64,000 bases of DNA from Sphingobacteriales bacterium (GTDB lineage: Bacteria; Bacteroidota; Bacteroidia; Chitinophagales; Chitinophagaceae), in NCBI GenBank assembly GCA_004144175.1, contig SEFT01000008.1, positions 1 to 64,000 on the forward strand. Reading direction: 5' to 3'. Shown here piece after piece: positions 24,841-32,619 of the stretch; position 1 is the stretch's first letter, and each line of letters starts with the position of its first letter. The position numbers and the translations under genes were made by a program. The notes under the pieces were generated by a model that saw only the letters and a program-made list of their open reading frames with translations, did no database searches and was not told the origin of the DNA.

Positions 24841-25675
24841 GACAATAGCAGATATACAGAATCAGATCATCGCCAATGTAGAGGCAGATAGCGACCTTTC
24901 AGGTGTAAACAGCCCGTCCAAAAGGGCATTATGGAGGCTATGGACCTATATAGTAGCCACTGCGATAAGTGTATTTGAGCAGATATTAGACATTGCAAGG
25001 GCGGATATTGAAGCCACCGTAGCGGCAGCGCCACCGGCGACGGCAGCATGGGTACAGCAAAGAATGTTCGAGTTCCAGTACGACGCTACCACGCCGCAGT
25101 ACGTTCAATTGGTGGACCTGGTGCCGCAATATACCACCGTAGATGAGAGCCTGCGCATTATTACCCGTTGCTCGGTTACAAAGGGCTTTTACAATAACGT
25201 AAATATCAAGCTTGCTAAAGGTGACACGCCTGAGCCGCTCACCACCGATGAGAAGAACGCAGCACAAGACTATATCAATACCATAGGCATAGCCGGTATT
25301 AACTACCTGGTAAATTCCACCGACTCGGATAAACTATACATAGCAGCTGATATCTACTATAAAGGGTCGTTCTCTTCCACTATCGCCACTACGGTTATAG
25401 CAGCTATCGACTCTTACCTGGCAGCTATACCTTTCGATGGTATTGTAAAGCTGGTGGACCTGCTGGATGTAATGAAAAGCGTAACAGGGGTAAATGATGT
25501 GGTACTGAAGAGTGTAGGGGCGCGTGAAGATTCAGTCGCCTTTGCCAATAAAACGCTGCTGATCAACAATAATACATGGCAGCTGACCCAATGGCAGACC
25601 GTATCAGGGTATATCATAGGGGAGACAACATCAGGCCAAACGTTTTTGGATAAACTAAACTTTATACCTCAGTAA
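24833..25675 (+). CDS. Baseplate J-like protein
   Basis: 280 residues. N-terminal SPSKRALWRLWTYIVATAIS and WVQQRMFEFQYDA, then a middle pattern D-K-L-Y-I-A-A-D-I-Y-Y ... VIAAIDSYLAAIPFDGIVKL and VTGVNDVVLKSV, is typical of baseplate wedge J/gp47 proteins of Bacteroidota phages. It forms part of the baseplate at the tail tip. Its place upstream of the capsid genes is unusual. Confidence 0.7.
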   Translation: MARTIADIQNQIIANVEADSDLSGVNSPSKRALWRLWTYIVATAISVFEQILDIARADIEATVAAAPPATAAWVQQRMFEFQYDATTPQYVQLVDLVPQYTTVDESLRIITRCSVTKGFYNNVNIKLAKGDTPEPLTTDEKNAAQDYINTIGIAGINYLVNSTDSDKLYIAADIYYKGSFSSTIATTVIAAIDSYLAAIPFDGIVKLVDLLDVMKSVTGVNDVVLKSVGAREDSVAFANKTLLINNNTWQLTQWQTVSGYIIGETTSGQTFLDKLNFIPQ

Positions 25676-26349
25676 TGCCGTACAATATAGACTATACAGA
25701 ACTGGTATACGACACGCTGCCACCGGATAAGCGTACTACAAGGCATGCAAAATGGCTGATAGCCTTAGTAAGCCCGCTTACCTGGTTAAAAGACCTGTTC
25801 TTTACAGACTACCTGCAAGGCACTACTTACGCCGCTTATAATCCCCTTACTACTTACGCAAAGGGGGACAGGGTAACGCTAACAAAGGCCGTATATGAGA
25901 GCCTCCAGAACAGCAATACAGGTAATGGAGTACTGGCCAACCTTGGCGTATGGTGGATCAAAGTACAGGACAACTATTTAGGCGTTGATGAGCGTGTACA
26001 GTACAACGGGCATAAGCTCATCCTGGAATACGCTTTAAACAAATGGTTTGGCGGCACATTCCGGCAACCACCTTTAGAGTCGGATATCTACATAGAGAAC
26101 ATCGCACAGTCGGACCTGTCCTTTTTAGTGGCAGCGACCGACAATATGAGTAGCCCCGTAGGCTTTACCGATTCTTTCGGTTATGTCAAAGGCACCAATG
26201 CAGGTGTTGATGAGTTGCCCGAGTTCAATTTCATCATCTACGTACCTACGGCTATATATAGCCTGTTCACAGACCCCGAAACGATCATTTCTGAATACGC
26301 AAAACAATATGTGCCCGTTGGGCTAACCTTTAAAATAGAAGAGTACTAA
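25675..26349 (+). CDS. Baseplate/tail protein (gp48-like) with carbohydrate-binding-type insertion
   Basis: 224 residues, starting on a 1-bp overlap with J. The C-terminal half (LEYALNKWFGGTFRQPP, later EYAKQYVPVGLTFKIEEY) fits a small wedge protein that follows J in this phage group. Residues about 53-98 (YNPLTTYAKGDRVTLTKAVY and GVWWIKVQDN) repeat the CBM5/12-type pattern seen in the connector at 19926. Confidence 0.6.
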   Translation: MPYNIDYTELVYDTLPPDKRTTRHAKWLIALVSPLTWLKDLFFTDYLQGTTYAAYNPLTTYAKGDRVTLTKAVYESLQNSNTGNGVLANLGVWWIKVQDNYLGVDERVQYNGHKLILEYALNKWFGGTFRQPPLESDIYIENIAQSDLSFLVAATDNMSSPVGFTDSFGYVKGTNAGVDELPEFNFIIYVPTAIYSLFTDPETIISEYAKQYVPVGLTFKIEEY

Positions 26350-26350
26350 T

Positions 26351-27148
26351 ATGAAAGATTTATTTACAGGGCAGGTAACCGATAGCGCACGTATGCCCAT
26401 TAAAAGCGGCAGCTTACAATTCATTCAGGAAGCATACCGCGAGGTATTTAAAGCGATAGGCGACTACCTGACGGACGGAGACCCCACCAAAGCCTACATA
26501 ATACAAGGGGTTTATGTAGACCTTTTAAGCGGGACCTGGAGCGTGACTGCAGGCTGGGTTTATTGTAACGGGGCTTTCTTTCGTGTCGATCCTGTCTCTT
26601 TCGTTGATGTAGTAGGGCAGGTGCCGGTCCTGCATATCGAAGAAGACCCAACGCTGGCAGCAAACCAAGACCCGGTAACATTTACCGATGGCGTTAACCG
26701 CAATGTACACCTTGACGCAACTGTCAAGTTCAAAATGGCCGTTGCAGGCGGCAGCGGTGTATCGGGTTATGTGGCGGACTATGCCAATGTGCTAAGAATA
26801 CCGCCACCTAACAGGACAATAGAAACCGGTGTACCGTTCCCTACTACATTCACGGCGCAATTTGACCGTAACTATAACCTGTTTTTCAGTGGGACCGCAT
26901 CCGGATTGAATGATATACAATTTGATTTGCGGTATGTAGCGCCAGGCGCAAGTACAAGGATAGAAGCGACTTTTGCAGCGGGGGCTTCTCTGGTATTCAC
27001 CCTTGGCGGCCAGCCTATCAATATCCGTGCTGAAGGTGGTACAGGTATAACAATACCCGGTGGCGGAGGGTTGAAAGTAATCTACCTAACCTACCAGGGG
27101 TATAACGGCTCTAACCACATCATAACATCAACTGCCTATAACTTATAA
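26351..27148 (+). CDS. Tail fibre/baseplate periphery protein
   Basis: 265 residues. The N-terminus (MKDLFTGQVTDSARMPIKSG, then FIQEAYREVFKAIG) is a pattern that links fibres to the baseplate in Bacteroidota phages. The rest is beta-rich and glycine/threonine-rich, without charge clusters, as in fibre stalks. It follows J and the wedge protein. Confidence 0.6.
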   Translation: MKDLFTGQVTDSARMPIKSGSLQFIQEAYREVFKAIGDYLTDGDPTKAYIIQGVYVDLLSGTWSVTAGWVYCNGAFFRVDPVSFVDVVGQVPVLHIEEDPTLAANQDPVTFTDGVNRNVHLDATVKFKMAVAGGSGVSGYVADYANVLRIPPPNRTIETGVPFPTTFTAQFDRNYNLFFSGTASGLNDIQFDLRYVAPGASTRIEATFAAGASLVFTLGGQPINIRAEGGTGITIPGGGGLKVIYLTYQGYNGSNHIITSTAYNL

Positions 27149-27161
27149 AAACTTTGCAAAG

Positions 27162-27371
27162 ATGAGCGAAAAGAAAAACAGCCCTCACGATAGACGAGTT
27201 GATGTGTACCTGAGGCCGCAGATATTGCCTATGGTAAAGGCATTTGCTGAGGATAACCACATGAGCCAAAGCGAGTGTATGAATTTTTTCGCCAGCCAGT
27301 ATATTGCATCATTACCGGCGGATCAAAAGGAGCGCTACAAGGCAATAGCGCAATCAAAAAACAGCTATTAA
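27162..27371 (+). CDS. Small ribbon-helix-helix-like protein
   Basis: 69 residues. DRRVDVYLRPQILPMVKAFA (about 10-29), followed by SQSECMNFFASQYIASLP, has the strand-helix-helix pattern of MetJ/Arc-type regulators. It sits at the end of a transcription unit, just before a terminator and the candidate late promoter element. It could be a local regulator. Confidence 0.5.
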   Translation: MSEKKNSPHDRRVDVYLRPQILPMVKAFAEDNHMSQSECMNFFASQYIASLPADQKERYKAIAQSKNSY

Positions 27372-27395
27372 AGACTATTCTTCATTATCAGACTG

Positions 27396-27423
27396 AGGGC
27401 CTGTTTCCACAGGCTCTTTTTTA
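27396..27423 (+). terminator. Rho-independent terminator before protease-capsid genes
   Basis: Stem GCCTGT / ACAGGC with a TTCC loop, extended by neighbouring G/C pairs, followed by CTTTTTTATT. It splits the late region into two transcription units. Confidence 0.8.
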
Positions 27424-27425
27424 TT

Positions 27426-27441
27426 GAAAATAGGTGGGGTA
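27426..27441 (+). promoter_or_regulatory. 16-bp late element, copy 1
   Basis: GAAAATAGGTGGGGTA, immediately after a terminator and 44 bp before the start codon of the protease-scaffold gene. The same 16-mer occurs at 38980-38995, 41 bp before the gp25-like gene. A TGAAATTTA-like string follows about 28 bp downstream. It probably marks a late promoter or activator site. Confidence 0.55.
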
Positions 27442-27484
27442 TAATTCATTAGCTCTTTTCTAATCATCTGAAATTTACTAACAG

Positions 27485-28618
27485 ATGATATTCCAATATA
27501 CCATAGATGAAAGTGCAGAAGAACCGATCATGCTTATCAACAAGCATATCGGTATGGATGCAGAAGACGGAGAGGGTATTATGGGCGCTCAGTTCCAGGC
27601 TGAATTATTAGCACTGGATACCATGGGCAAGAAGCGTATACAGGTATGGATCAATAGCCCCGGTGGTGGCGTAATGGATGGCATGAACATTCGCAGCGCC
27701 ATACTGAAGAGCAATACAAAGGTTGACACTTACTGCGTAGGCATTGCAGCCAGCGAAGCGGCCAACATCTTCCAGACAGGGCGCAAAAGAATCATGGCGG
27801 ACTATGCCTATATGATGATCCACAACCCCTATCATCCAACGCTTGACCAGTCAGAGAATGCCGCTTTAAAGGCGTTTCGTGACAGTATAGCTACTACACT
27901 TTGCTCCAGATCTGGCAAGACACCTGAAGAGGTGGAAGCCATGATGAATAAAGAAACATGGATGAGTTCTGCGGAGTGTTTCGGTCATGGCTTCTGTGAT
28001 GAAATAGAGGTAAGCAATCAACTGAACAAACCGCGCGCTACCCCGCAGGTGAGCGTGAAAAGCGCATGGAGCGAGTATAACAACGTACTAAACAAAATAG
28101 TAAACCAGGTAAAACAAAATACAATGGCTACAATGTCGAAGGTGACAGCAAAGCTCAATCTTACCCCGGATGCAAACGAAGATAGCATTCTGAAAGGCAT
28201 TGAGCAGATAGAAAACAGGGCTGCCGACGCAGAAACAAAGCTGGCGACAGCAAAACAAGAACTGGAAGCCGAAAAGGCCAAGCTTGTTGAAACACAGAAC
28301 AAGGTTACAGAGCTGGAGAGCAAAGTAACGGAGGCAGAGAACAAAGAAAAAGAAGCCACCGAAGCAGCCGCGAAAGTAGCAGCTACTACCGAAGTAACCA
28401 ACCATGCAAAAGTGGGCCGCATTAAGAATGACAAGGACACTATTGATGCATGGGTGAACAAATACATTGTCGACCCGGAAGGTATAAAAGCTATGCTGGA
28501 GGCTATACCAATGAATAAGACAGCGCCGAGCATCGTAGATAAGATAGAAGTGGCACCTGCCACCGCTGGTGTAGCTGGTATCATGATGGAAATTGCTAAC
28601 AAAAACAAACAACTATAA
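27485..28618 (+). CDS. ClpP-type prohead protease fused to scaffold
   Basis: 377 residues. Residues 1-200 are a ClpP-fold serine protease: oxyanion loop NSPGG (57-61), nucleophile Ser90 in GIAASEA, His113 in MMIHNP. Residues about 240-300 are a charged coiled coil (KTKLATAKQ... ELESKVTEAENKEKEATEA region), typical of internal scaffold proteins. The protease matures the prohead by cutting scaffold and itself. An in-frame ATG at 28124 could produce the scaffold alone. Confidence 0.88.
   Translation: MIFQYTIDESAEEPIMLINKHIGMDAEDGEGIMGAQFQAELLALDTMGKKRIQVWINSPGGGVMDGMNIRSAILKSNTKVDTYCVGIAASEAANIFQTGRKRIMADYAYMMIHNPYHPTLDQSENAALKAFRDSIATTLCSRSGKTPEEVEAMMNKETWMSSAECFGHGFCDEIEVSNQLNKPRATPQVSVKSAWSEYNNVLNKIVNQVKQNTMATMSKVTAKLNLTPDANEDSILKGIEQIENRAADAETKLATAKQELEAEKAKLVETQNKVTELESKVTEAENKEKEATEAAAKVAATTEVTNHAKVGRIKNDKDTIDAWVNKYIVDPEGIKAMLEAIPMNKTAPSIVDKIEVAPATAGVAGIMMEIANKNKQL
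28124..28618 (+). CDS. Possible nested scaffold protein from internal start
   Basis: The in-frame ATG at codon 214 of the protease gene (context AATACAATGGCTACAATG, with a second ATG three codons later) would give a 164-residue scaffold without the protease. Lambda C/Nu3 uses the same arrangement. There is no direct proof that the internal start is used. Confidence 0.4.
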   Translation: MATMSKVTAKLNLTPDANEDSILKGIEQIENRAADAETKLATAKQELEAEKAKLVETQNKVTELESKVTEAENKEKEATEAAAKVAATTEVTNHAKVGRIKNDKDTIDAWVNKYIVDPEGIKAMLEAIPMNKTAPSIVDKIEVAPATAGVAGIMMEIANKNKQL

Positions 28619-28621
28619 CAA

Positions 28622-29557
28622 ATGGCTAACGGTTTTGTAATTAACGATACTACTTACGCCGGTGAGGCCGCGAGTAGATTCATTGTAAAGGCTATCACAG
28701 GCAACGAGACAGTTCAAGGCGGTCACGTATACATAAAAGATGGCATCAAGAAGAAGTATACCATACCTCGTTTCGACGCAAACTATGAGGATTTTATTCA
28801 GGACCGCGCAGCTGTGCCTACCTCAAAAGGTAGCTTCACAGTAGATGGTAAAATGCTGGACCCTCAGGACTACATGATCTACACGGAGTTTAACCCGCGT
28901 GATTATGAAGACCATTGGTTTGCAACACAATTGCAGGCAACAATTGCTAATCGCCCGTTACCCGGCTCAGTTGAAAGCGTGGTAATTGAGGAAGTGCTGA
29001 AGCGTCATGATAAATACATGAACAAGGCGCTTTGGAACAACTCCACTGCCAATGCAGCGCCGAGCATCTACCGCTATTACGATGGCTTTATTAAAAAGTC
29101 GGTTGATGATGCGGATTGCATCGACGTAAGCTCGCCGGTAACGTTGACCGCAACTAATATCCAGGCAGAACTTCAAAGAGGCTACGACCTGATACCGGAC
29201 GCCCTGAAGTATGACACGAATATGAAAATATTCATGAACTACAAGCACTACGACCAGTACATGCAATCTCAGATCGCCCAAATATACAAAGGCGATGACA
29301 TTACCCAGCGAGGCCGCGATACTTTCCGTGGGCTGCGTATTGTGAAAATCGCAGACCTGCCGGATAACTTCTACTTTATCGCAAAAGGTATGGCTACACC
29401 TGAATCAAACCTTTGGATAGGCTTGAATAGTGTAGACGATGCTAAACTGGAACTGAAGCAACTGCAAGCAAACGCTGAATTGTGGTTCATTAAGATGAAC
29501 ATGAAAGTGGATGTGCAGATAGGCTGGGGTTCAGAAACGATCATGTACAAAGCGTAA
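28622..29557 (+). CDS. Major capsid protein
   Basis: 311 residues, no signal peptide, starting 3 bp after the protease-scaffold gene as is usual. Pattern of an HK97-fold capsid of Bacteroidota phages: GGHVYIKDGIKKKYTIPRFD (about 33-52), FNPRDYEDHWFATQLQ (about 90-105), IMKIFMNYKHYDQYM-type segment and the C-terminal ELWFIKMNMKVDVQIGWG. Call rests on position, size and these features. Confidence 0.82.
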   Translation: MANGFVINDTTYAGEAASRFIVKAITGNETVQGGHVYIKDGIKKKYTIPRFDANYEDFIQDRAAVPTSKGSFTVDGKMLDPQDYMIYTEFNPRDYEDHWFATQLQATIANRPLPGSVESVVIEEVLKRHDKYMNKALWNNSTANAAPSIYRYYDGFIKKSVDDADCIDVSSPVTLTATNIQAELQRGYDLIPDALKYDTNMKIFMNYKHYDQYMQSQIAQIYKGDDITQRGRDTFRGLRIVKIADLPDNFYFIAKGMATPESNLWIGLNSVDDAKLELKQLQANAELWFIKMNMKVDVQIGWGSETIMYKA

Positions 29558-29559
29558 TC

Positions 29560-29736
29560 ATGGAACTGCTCATAAAACATCTAGAAGCTACACCATCTAT
29601 ACAGGTGGTGTACTTCAATGAAAATGGCGAATGGCTATTTCACCCAAGGGCAGGCTACGAAGCCAAAACACGGGATGAAATACTAGCCCCAAAGCCTAAA
29701 GAAAAAGCATCTACTAACAAAGAAACTACCAAATAA
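29560..29736 (+). CDS. Small protein after capsid gene
   Basis: 58 residues (ATG 29560, TAA 29734-29736), packed between capsid and the next gene with 2 bp on the left and a 1-bp overlap on the right. The N-terminus MELLIKHLEATPSIQVVYFN is alpha/beta, the tail is Lys/Thr-rich. Similar small ORFs after capsid genes in Bacteroidota phages are common. Function unknown. Confidence 0.6.
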   Translation: MELLIKHLEATPSIQVVYFNENGEWLFHPRAGYEAKTRDEILAPKPKEKASTNKETTK

Positions 29737-30113
29737 TGGCAACTACTTCACGTTTTGCAGGCGGTGAGAATAACGATAACACCTACCGCATCTTAACGCA
29801 TCAGGACCAGGCACCGGCATACGCTGCCAGTATTGCAATCACTACCAAAGAGTATAGCACTACGGTAATGCCTGCGCAGCTTACAGGTGCGCTCACGCTT
29901 ACCATCGGTGTAGGCACTTCAACCACTGCCCCGATGAAAGGCGACATTGTACGCTTTGTATTCAGCGCGGACGGCACTAACCGTGTTGTTACCTTCTCTA
30001 CCGGCTTCCAGAGCGCAGGTACGCTCACAGTGGTAGCCAGCAAATTCGGTTCTGCATCGTTCATGTTCAACGGTACGGCATGGATCGAAACAGGTCGCGC
30101 ACTTACAGCATAA
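29736..30113 (+). CDS. Putative head decoration or head-fibre protein
   Basis: 125 residues, rich in Thr, Ala and Gly and almost wholly beta. FNGTAWIETGRALTA at the end is a pattern of phage fibre/decoration folds. The place between capsid and sheath fits a protein on the capsid surface. No family assigned. Confidence 0.5.
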   Translation: MATTSRFAGGENNDNTYRILTHQDQAPAYAASIAITTKEYSTTVMPAQLTGALTLTIGVGTSTTAPMKGDIVRFVFSADGTNRVVTFSTGFQSAGTLTVVASKFGSASFMFNGTAWIETGRALTA

Positions 30114-30124
30114 TCTAAACAATA

Positions 30125-30142
30125 TTTTAGACAAGTCTAAAA
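30125..30142. promoter_or_regulatory. Palindrome upstream of the sheath gene
   Basis: TTTTAGAC AA GTCTAAAA, a perfect 8+8 palindrome with a 2-bp centre, 7 bp before the sheath start codon. The short centre suits a dimeric protein operator better than an RNA hairpin. Confidence 0.45.
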
Positions 30143-30149
30143 ATAGAAA

Positions 30150-31676
30150 ATGGCTTTAAACGATATTACTTTTGTAAAAGGCGCTGGTGGTTTGGGCAGG
30201 GCATTACCGGGGGAGGACTACAACTCCGGTTTGCTCCTTTACAACAATACCTACCCTTCGGGGTTTAGCTCCAGCGCCCAGGTAAAGGCGGTTACATCGC
30301 TTGCGGCAGCGGAAGCGCTGGGTATAACAGCCGATTATAGCGACGAAACTAAGAGCGCCGCTTCTATCGCGCTGTCCGCAGCAGGTAGCACAGGAGATAA
30401 GATAACCATTACCGTTACTGAGCCCATAGTAGGCGGCACGAAAGCGGTAGTTATCGGTACTTATACCAAAGTGTCCGGCGATACCACTACCACCATACTA
30501 GCCACCAATATAGCAGCTGCGATCAACGCGGGCACTATTACCCATGGTTATACGGCGGCAGGAGCCACAGCTAATGTAAACATTACAGCAAGGGCAGGTG
30601 TAGGTGGTAGCCTGGATTCAGGCACACCGCTATCGGCAGTATTTACCGGCACTATGGCGGGTACGATCACGCAGTTTACAGGCGGTGTAGCATCTAAAAG
30701 GGTTGTCTACCACTACCATCTGAAAGAGTTTTTCCGCGTACAACCGCAAGGCGTAGTGTATGTTGGTGTGTTCCCGGTTCCTGCTTCTACTTATACGTAT
30801 GCAGAGCTGGCCACCATGCAGAACTACGCAGAGGGTAAGATAAGGCAGTTTGGTATCTTCAAAGATGCCAGCTATGCAGTAGGTGACCTTACTACGATAC
30901 AAAGCGTATGTACATCGCTAGACGACGAGCATAAGCCGGTAAGCAGCGTACTAATGGCGGCCAATATCAAAGGCACATCAGACCTTACCACACTGAGCAA
31001 CCTCGCTACACGGACCGATTCTAAATGCTCGGTGGTTATCTCTCAGGATGGCGGCGGCGAAGGTGCTTTACTGTACATCACCTGCGGCAAGTCCATTACC
31101 AATTTGGGCGCAGCACTGGGCGCAGTATCGCTGGCTAAAGTAAGTGAATCGATTGCCTGGATATCAAAGTTCAATATTTCGAGTGGTACAGAGAACGAAA
31201 CACTGGCCTTTGCGAACGGCACGCTTTACAGTGTGACCGATACGAACATCTTAACGGTACTGAATAACTACCGTTACCTGTTCCTGCGCAAGTTCGTGGG
31301 TATCTCCGGCTCCTACTTCAACGATTCGCATACGGCGGTAGCCACTACTTCGGACTATGCCTATATCGAGAACAACCGGACCATCGACAAAGCAATACGC
31401 GGTGTATATGCAACGCTATTGCCTGACCTCAACGGTCCATTGCTACTTAATAGCGACGGTACGCTGACAGATAACACCATAGCGGCACTTACAGCAGATG
31501 CAAGGCCTAACTTGGACCAGATGGTAAGGGATGGTGAAGTAAGCGCATACGCTGTGACCATTGACCCGGCGCAGAACGTACAGACCACCAGTAAAGTAGT
31601 AATAGCTATCAAGCTGGTAGGCGTAGGCGTAGCAAGAAACATAACTGTTAACATAGGTTATACAATCTCATTATAA
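30150..31676 (+). CDS. Contractile tail sheath protein (DUF2586-like)
   Basis: 508 residues. N-terminus FVKGAGGLGRALPGEDYNSG (about 8-27), a threonine-rich inserted beta domain (about 60-170), then the sheath core with FFRVQPQGVVYVGVFP, LLPDLNGPLLL and C-terminal DPAQNVQTTSKVVIAIKLVG. Sheath subunits polymerise around the tail tube and contract on infection. This is the main evidence that the phage is myovirus-like. Confidence 0.82.
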   Translation: MALNDITFVKGAGGLGRALPGEDYNSGLLLYNNTYPSGFSSSAQVKAVTSLAAAEALGITADYSDETKSAASIALSAAGSTGDKITITVTEPIVGGTKAVVIGTYTKVSGDTTTTILATNIAAAINAGTITHGYTAAGATANVNITARAGVGGSLDSGTPLSAVFTGTMAGTITQFTGGVASKRVVYHYHLKEFFRVQPQGVVYVGVFPVPASTYTYAELATMQNYAEGKIRQFGIFKDASYAVGDLTTIQSVCTSLDDEHKPVSSVLMAANIKGTSDLTTLSNLATRTDSKCSVVISQDGGGEGALLYITCGKSITNLGAALGAVSLAKVSESIAWISKFNISSGTENETLAFANGTLYSVTDTNILTVLNNYRYLFLRKFVGISGSYFNDSHTAVATTSDYAYIENNRTIDKAIRGVYATLLPDLNGPLLLNSDGTLTDNTIAALTADARPNLDQMVRDGEVSAYAVTIDPAQNVQTTSKVVIAIKLVGVGVARNITVNIGYTISL

Positions 31677-32095
31677 TGGCAACACCTTTAATAAACGGCA
31701 TTAACTACGACTGGGGTAGTGTAAACCTGATACTCTTCGGGGTGCCTGTTGTAGGCATCACTAAGATCAGCTACAAGTCGGCACAGGCTAAGGAGAACAA
31801 CTACGGGCAAGGCCGCAAGCCGGTAAGCCGTGGATATGGCGCGGTAACCTACGAGGCATCGATAGAAATGTACCTGGATGAGTGGAAGAAGATCATAGCA
31901 TTGGCTCCGAATAAGGACCCGCTGCAAATACCGGCATTTGACATATCGGTATTGTTTGGCGGTGCGGGCGTATTGCCTAAAAAAGACACGCTAAGAAGTG
32001 CTGAGTTCCTAGAAAATCCAATGGATGCTAACCAGGGCGACACAAAGCTAATGGTGACTATCCCGCTGATCATCGCAGATATTGAACACGAATAA
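31676..32095 (+). CDS. Tail tube protein
   Basis: 139 residues, starting on a 1-bp overlap with the sheath gene. LINGINYDWGSVNLILFGVP (5-24), then ISYKSAQAKENNYGQGRKPV and YEASIEMYLDEWKKI match the tube proteins of contractile tails in this phage group. Tube directly after sheath is the standard order. Confidence 0.8.
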   Translation: MATPLINGINYDWGSVNLILFGVPVVGITKISYKSAQAKENNYGQGRKPVSRGYGAVTYEASIEMYLDEWKKIIALAPNKDPLQIPAFDISVLFGGAGVLPKKDTLRSAEFLENPMDANQGDTKLMVTIPLIIADIEHE

Positions 32096-32105
32096 ACATA
32101 GAAAC

Positions 32106-32456
32106 ATGCCAGATACACCACTAACCAAAGAACAAATTGAAGCAAAGGCAAAAGAGTTAAGCGAAAAACACGCTTGCAAAGTACACGGGTTTGAATTCAT
32201 CAATCCAGAAAATGGGGATCAAGTTATAGGGTACATAAAAGAGCCAAACAGGCTTTTGAAGCTATACGCTTTAGACAAAGGTGCGCTTCAGCTGTACTCG
32301 GTAGGAGTCCAGCTTATTGACTCTTGCCTAATAAAAGATGAAAGCGACCCGCGTATCTATAGCGAGAGCCAAGAGCATGATACATATTATTTTGGGGCTA
32401 TAGACTTTGCTAACGGGTTGATAGCGTTATCTAGAGATCAGCTTAAAAAAAAATAG
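32106..32456 (+). CDS. Tail assembly chaperone, short form (G-like)
   Basis: 116 residues from ATG 32106 (the frame also opens at 32082, overlapping the tube gene). It starts PDTPLTKEQIEAKAKELSEK and ends LSRDQLKKK at a run of nine A. The place between tube and tape measure is that of gpG-type chaperones, which coat the tape measure during assembly. A longer product can be made by -1 frameshift at its last codons. Confidence 0.75.
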   Translation: MPDTPLTKEQIEAKAKELSEKHACKVHGFEFINPENGDQVIGYIKEPNRLLKLYALDKGALQLYSVGVQLIDSCLIKDESDPRIYSESQEHDTYYFGAIDFANGLIALSRDQLKKK

Positions 32457-32617
32457 AGAGCTTTAAAATAGATGAGAGTACCGGGGAAGAGCGCAAAATA
32501 AGTGCTATGCTCCGGTACTTTTTTCATTTAGACCCCGACGAACTTAGCGAAGAGGACTTTTGGAAGCGGTGGTTTGAACTGGAGTATGTATTAAAAATGA
32601 CCGGCCAAATTAAATAA
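32106..32617 (+). CDS. Tail assembly chaperone, frameshifted long form (G-T-like)
   Basis: The short form ends CTT AAA AAA AAA TAG. Slipping one base back on the A9 run (32445-32453) enters a frame open for 54 more codons, from 32453 to the TAA at 32615-32617. The extension begins IESFKIDESTGEERKISAML and includes DPDELSEEDFWKRWFELEYV, a well-formed acidic helical protein. It ends 2 bp before the tape-measure start codon. The same -1 frameshift layout is conserved in lambda-like and many other tailed phages, where both forms are needed in a fixed ratio. Confidence 0.82.
32445..32453 (+). promoter_or_regulatory. A9 slippery site for -1 ribosomal frameshift
   Basis: Nine A directly before the in-frame TAG stop of the chaperone gene; includes the A-AAA-AAA heptamer. 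Downstream, GTACCGGGG (32478-32486) can pair with CTCCGGTAC (32510-32518), giving a possible stimulatory stem about 25 nt after the site. Confidence 0.8.
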
Positions 32618-32619
32618 TA

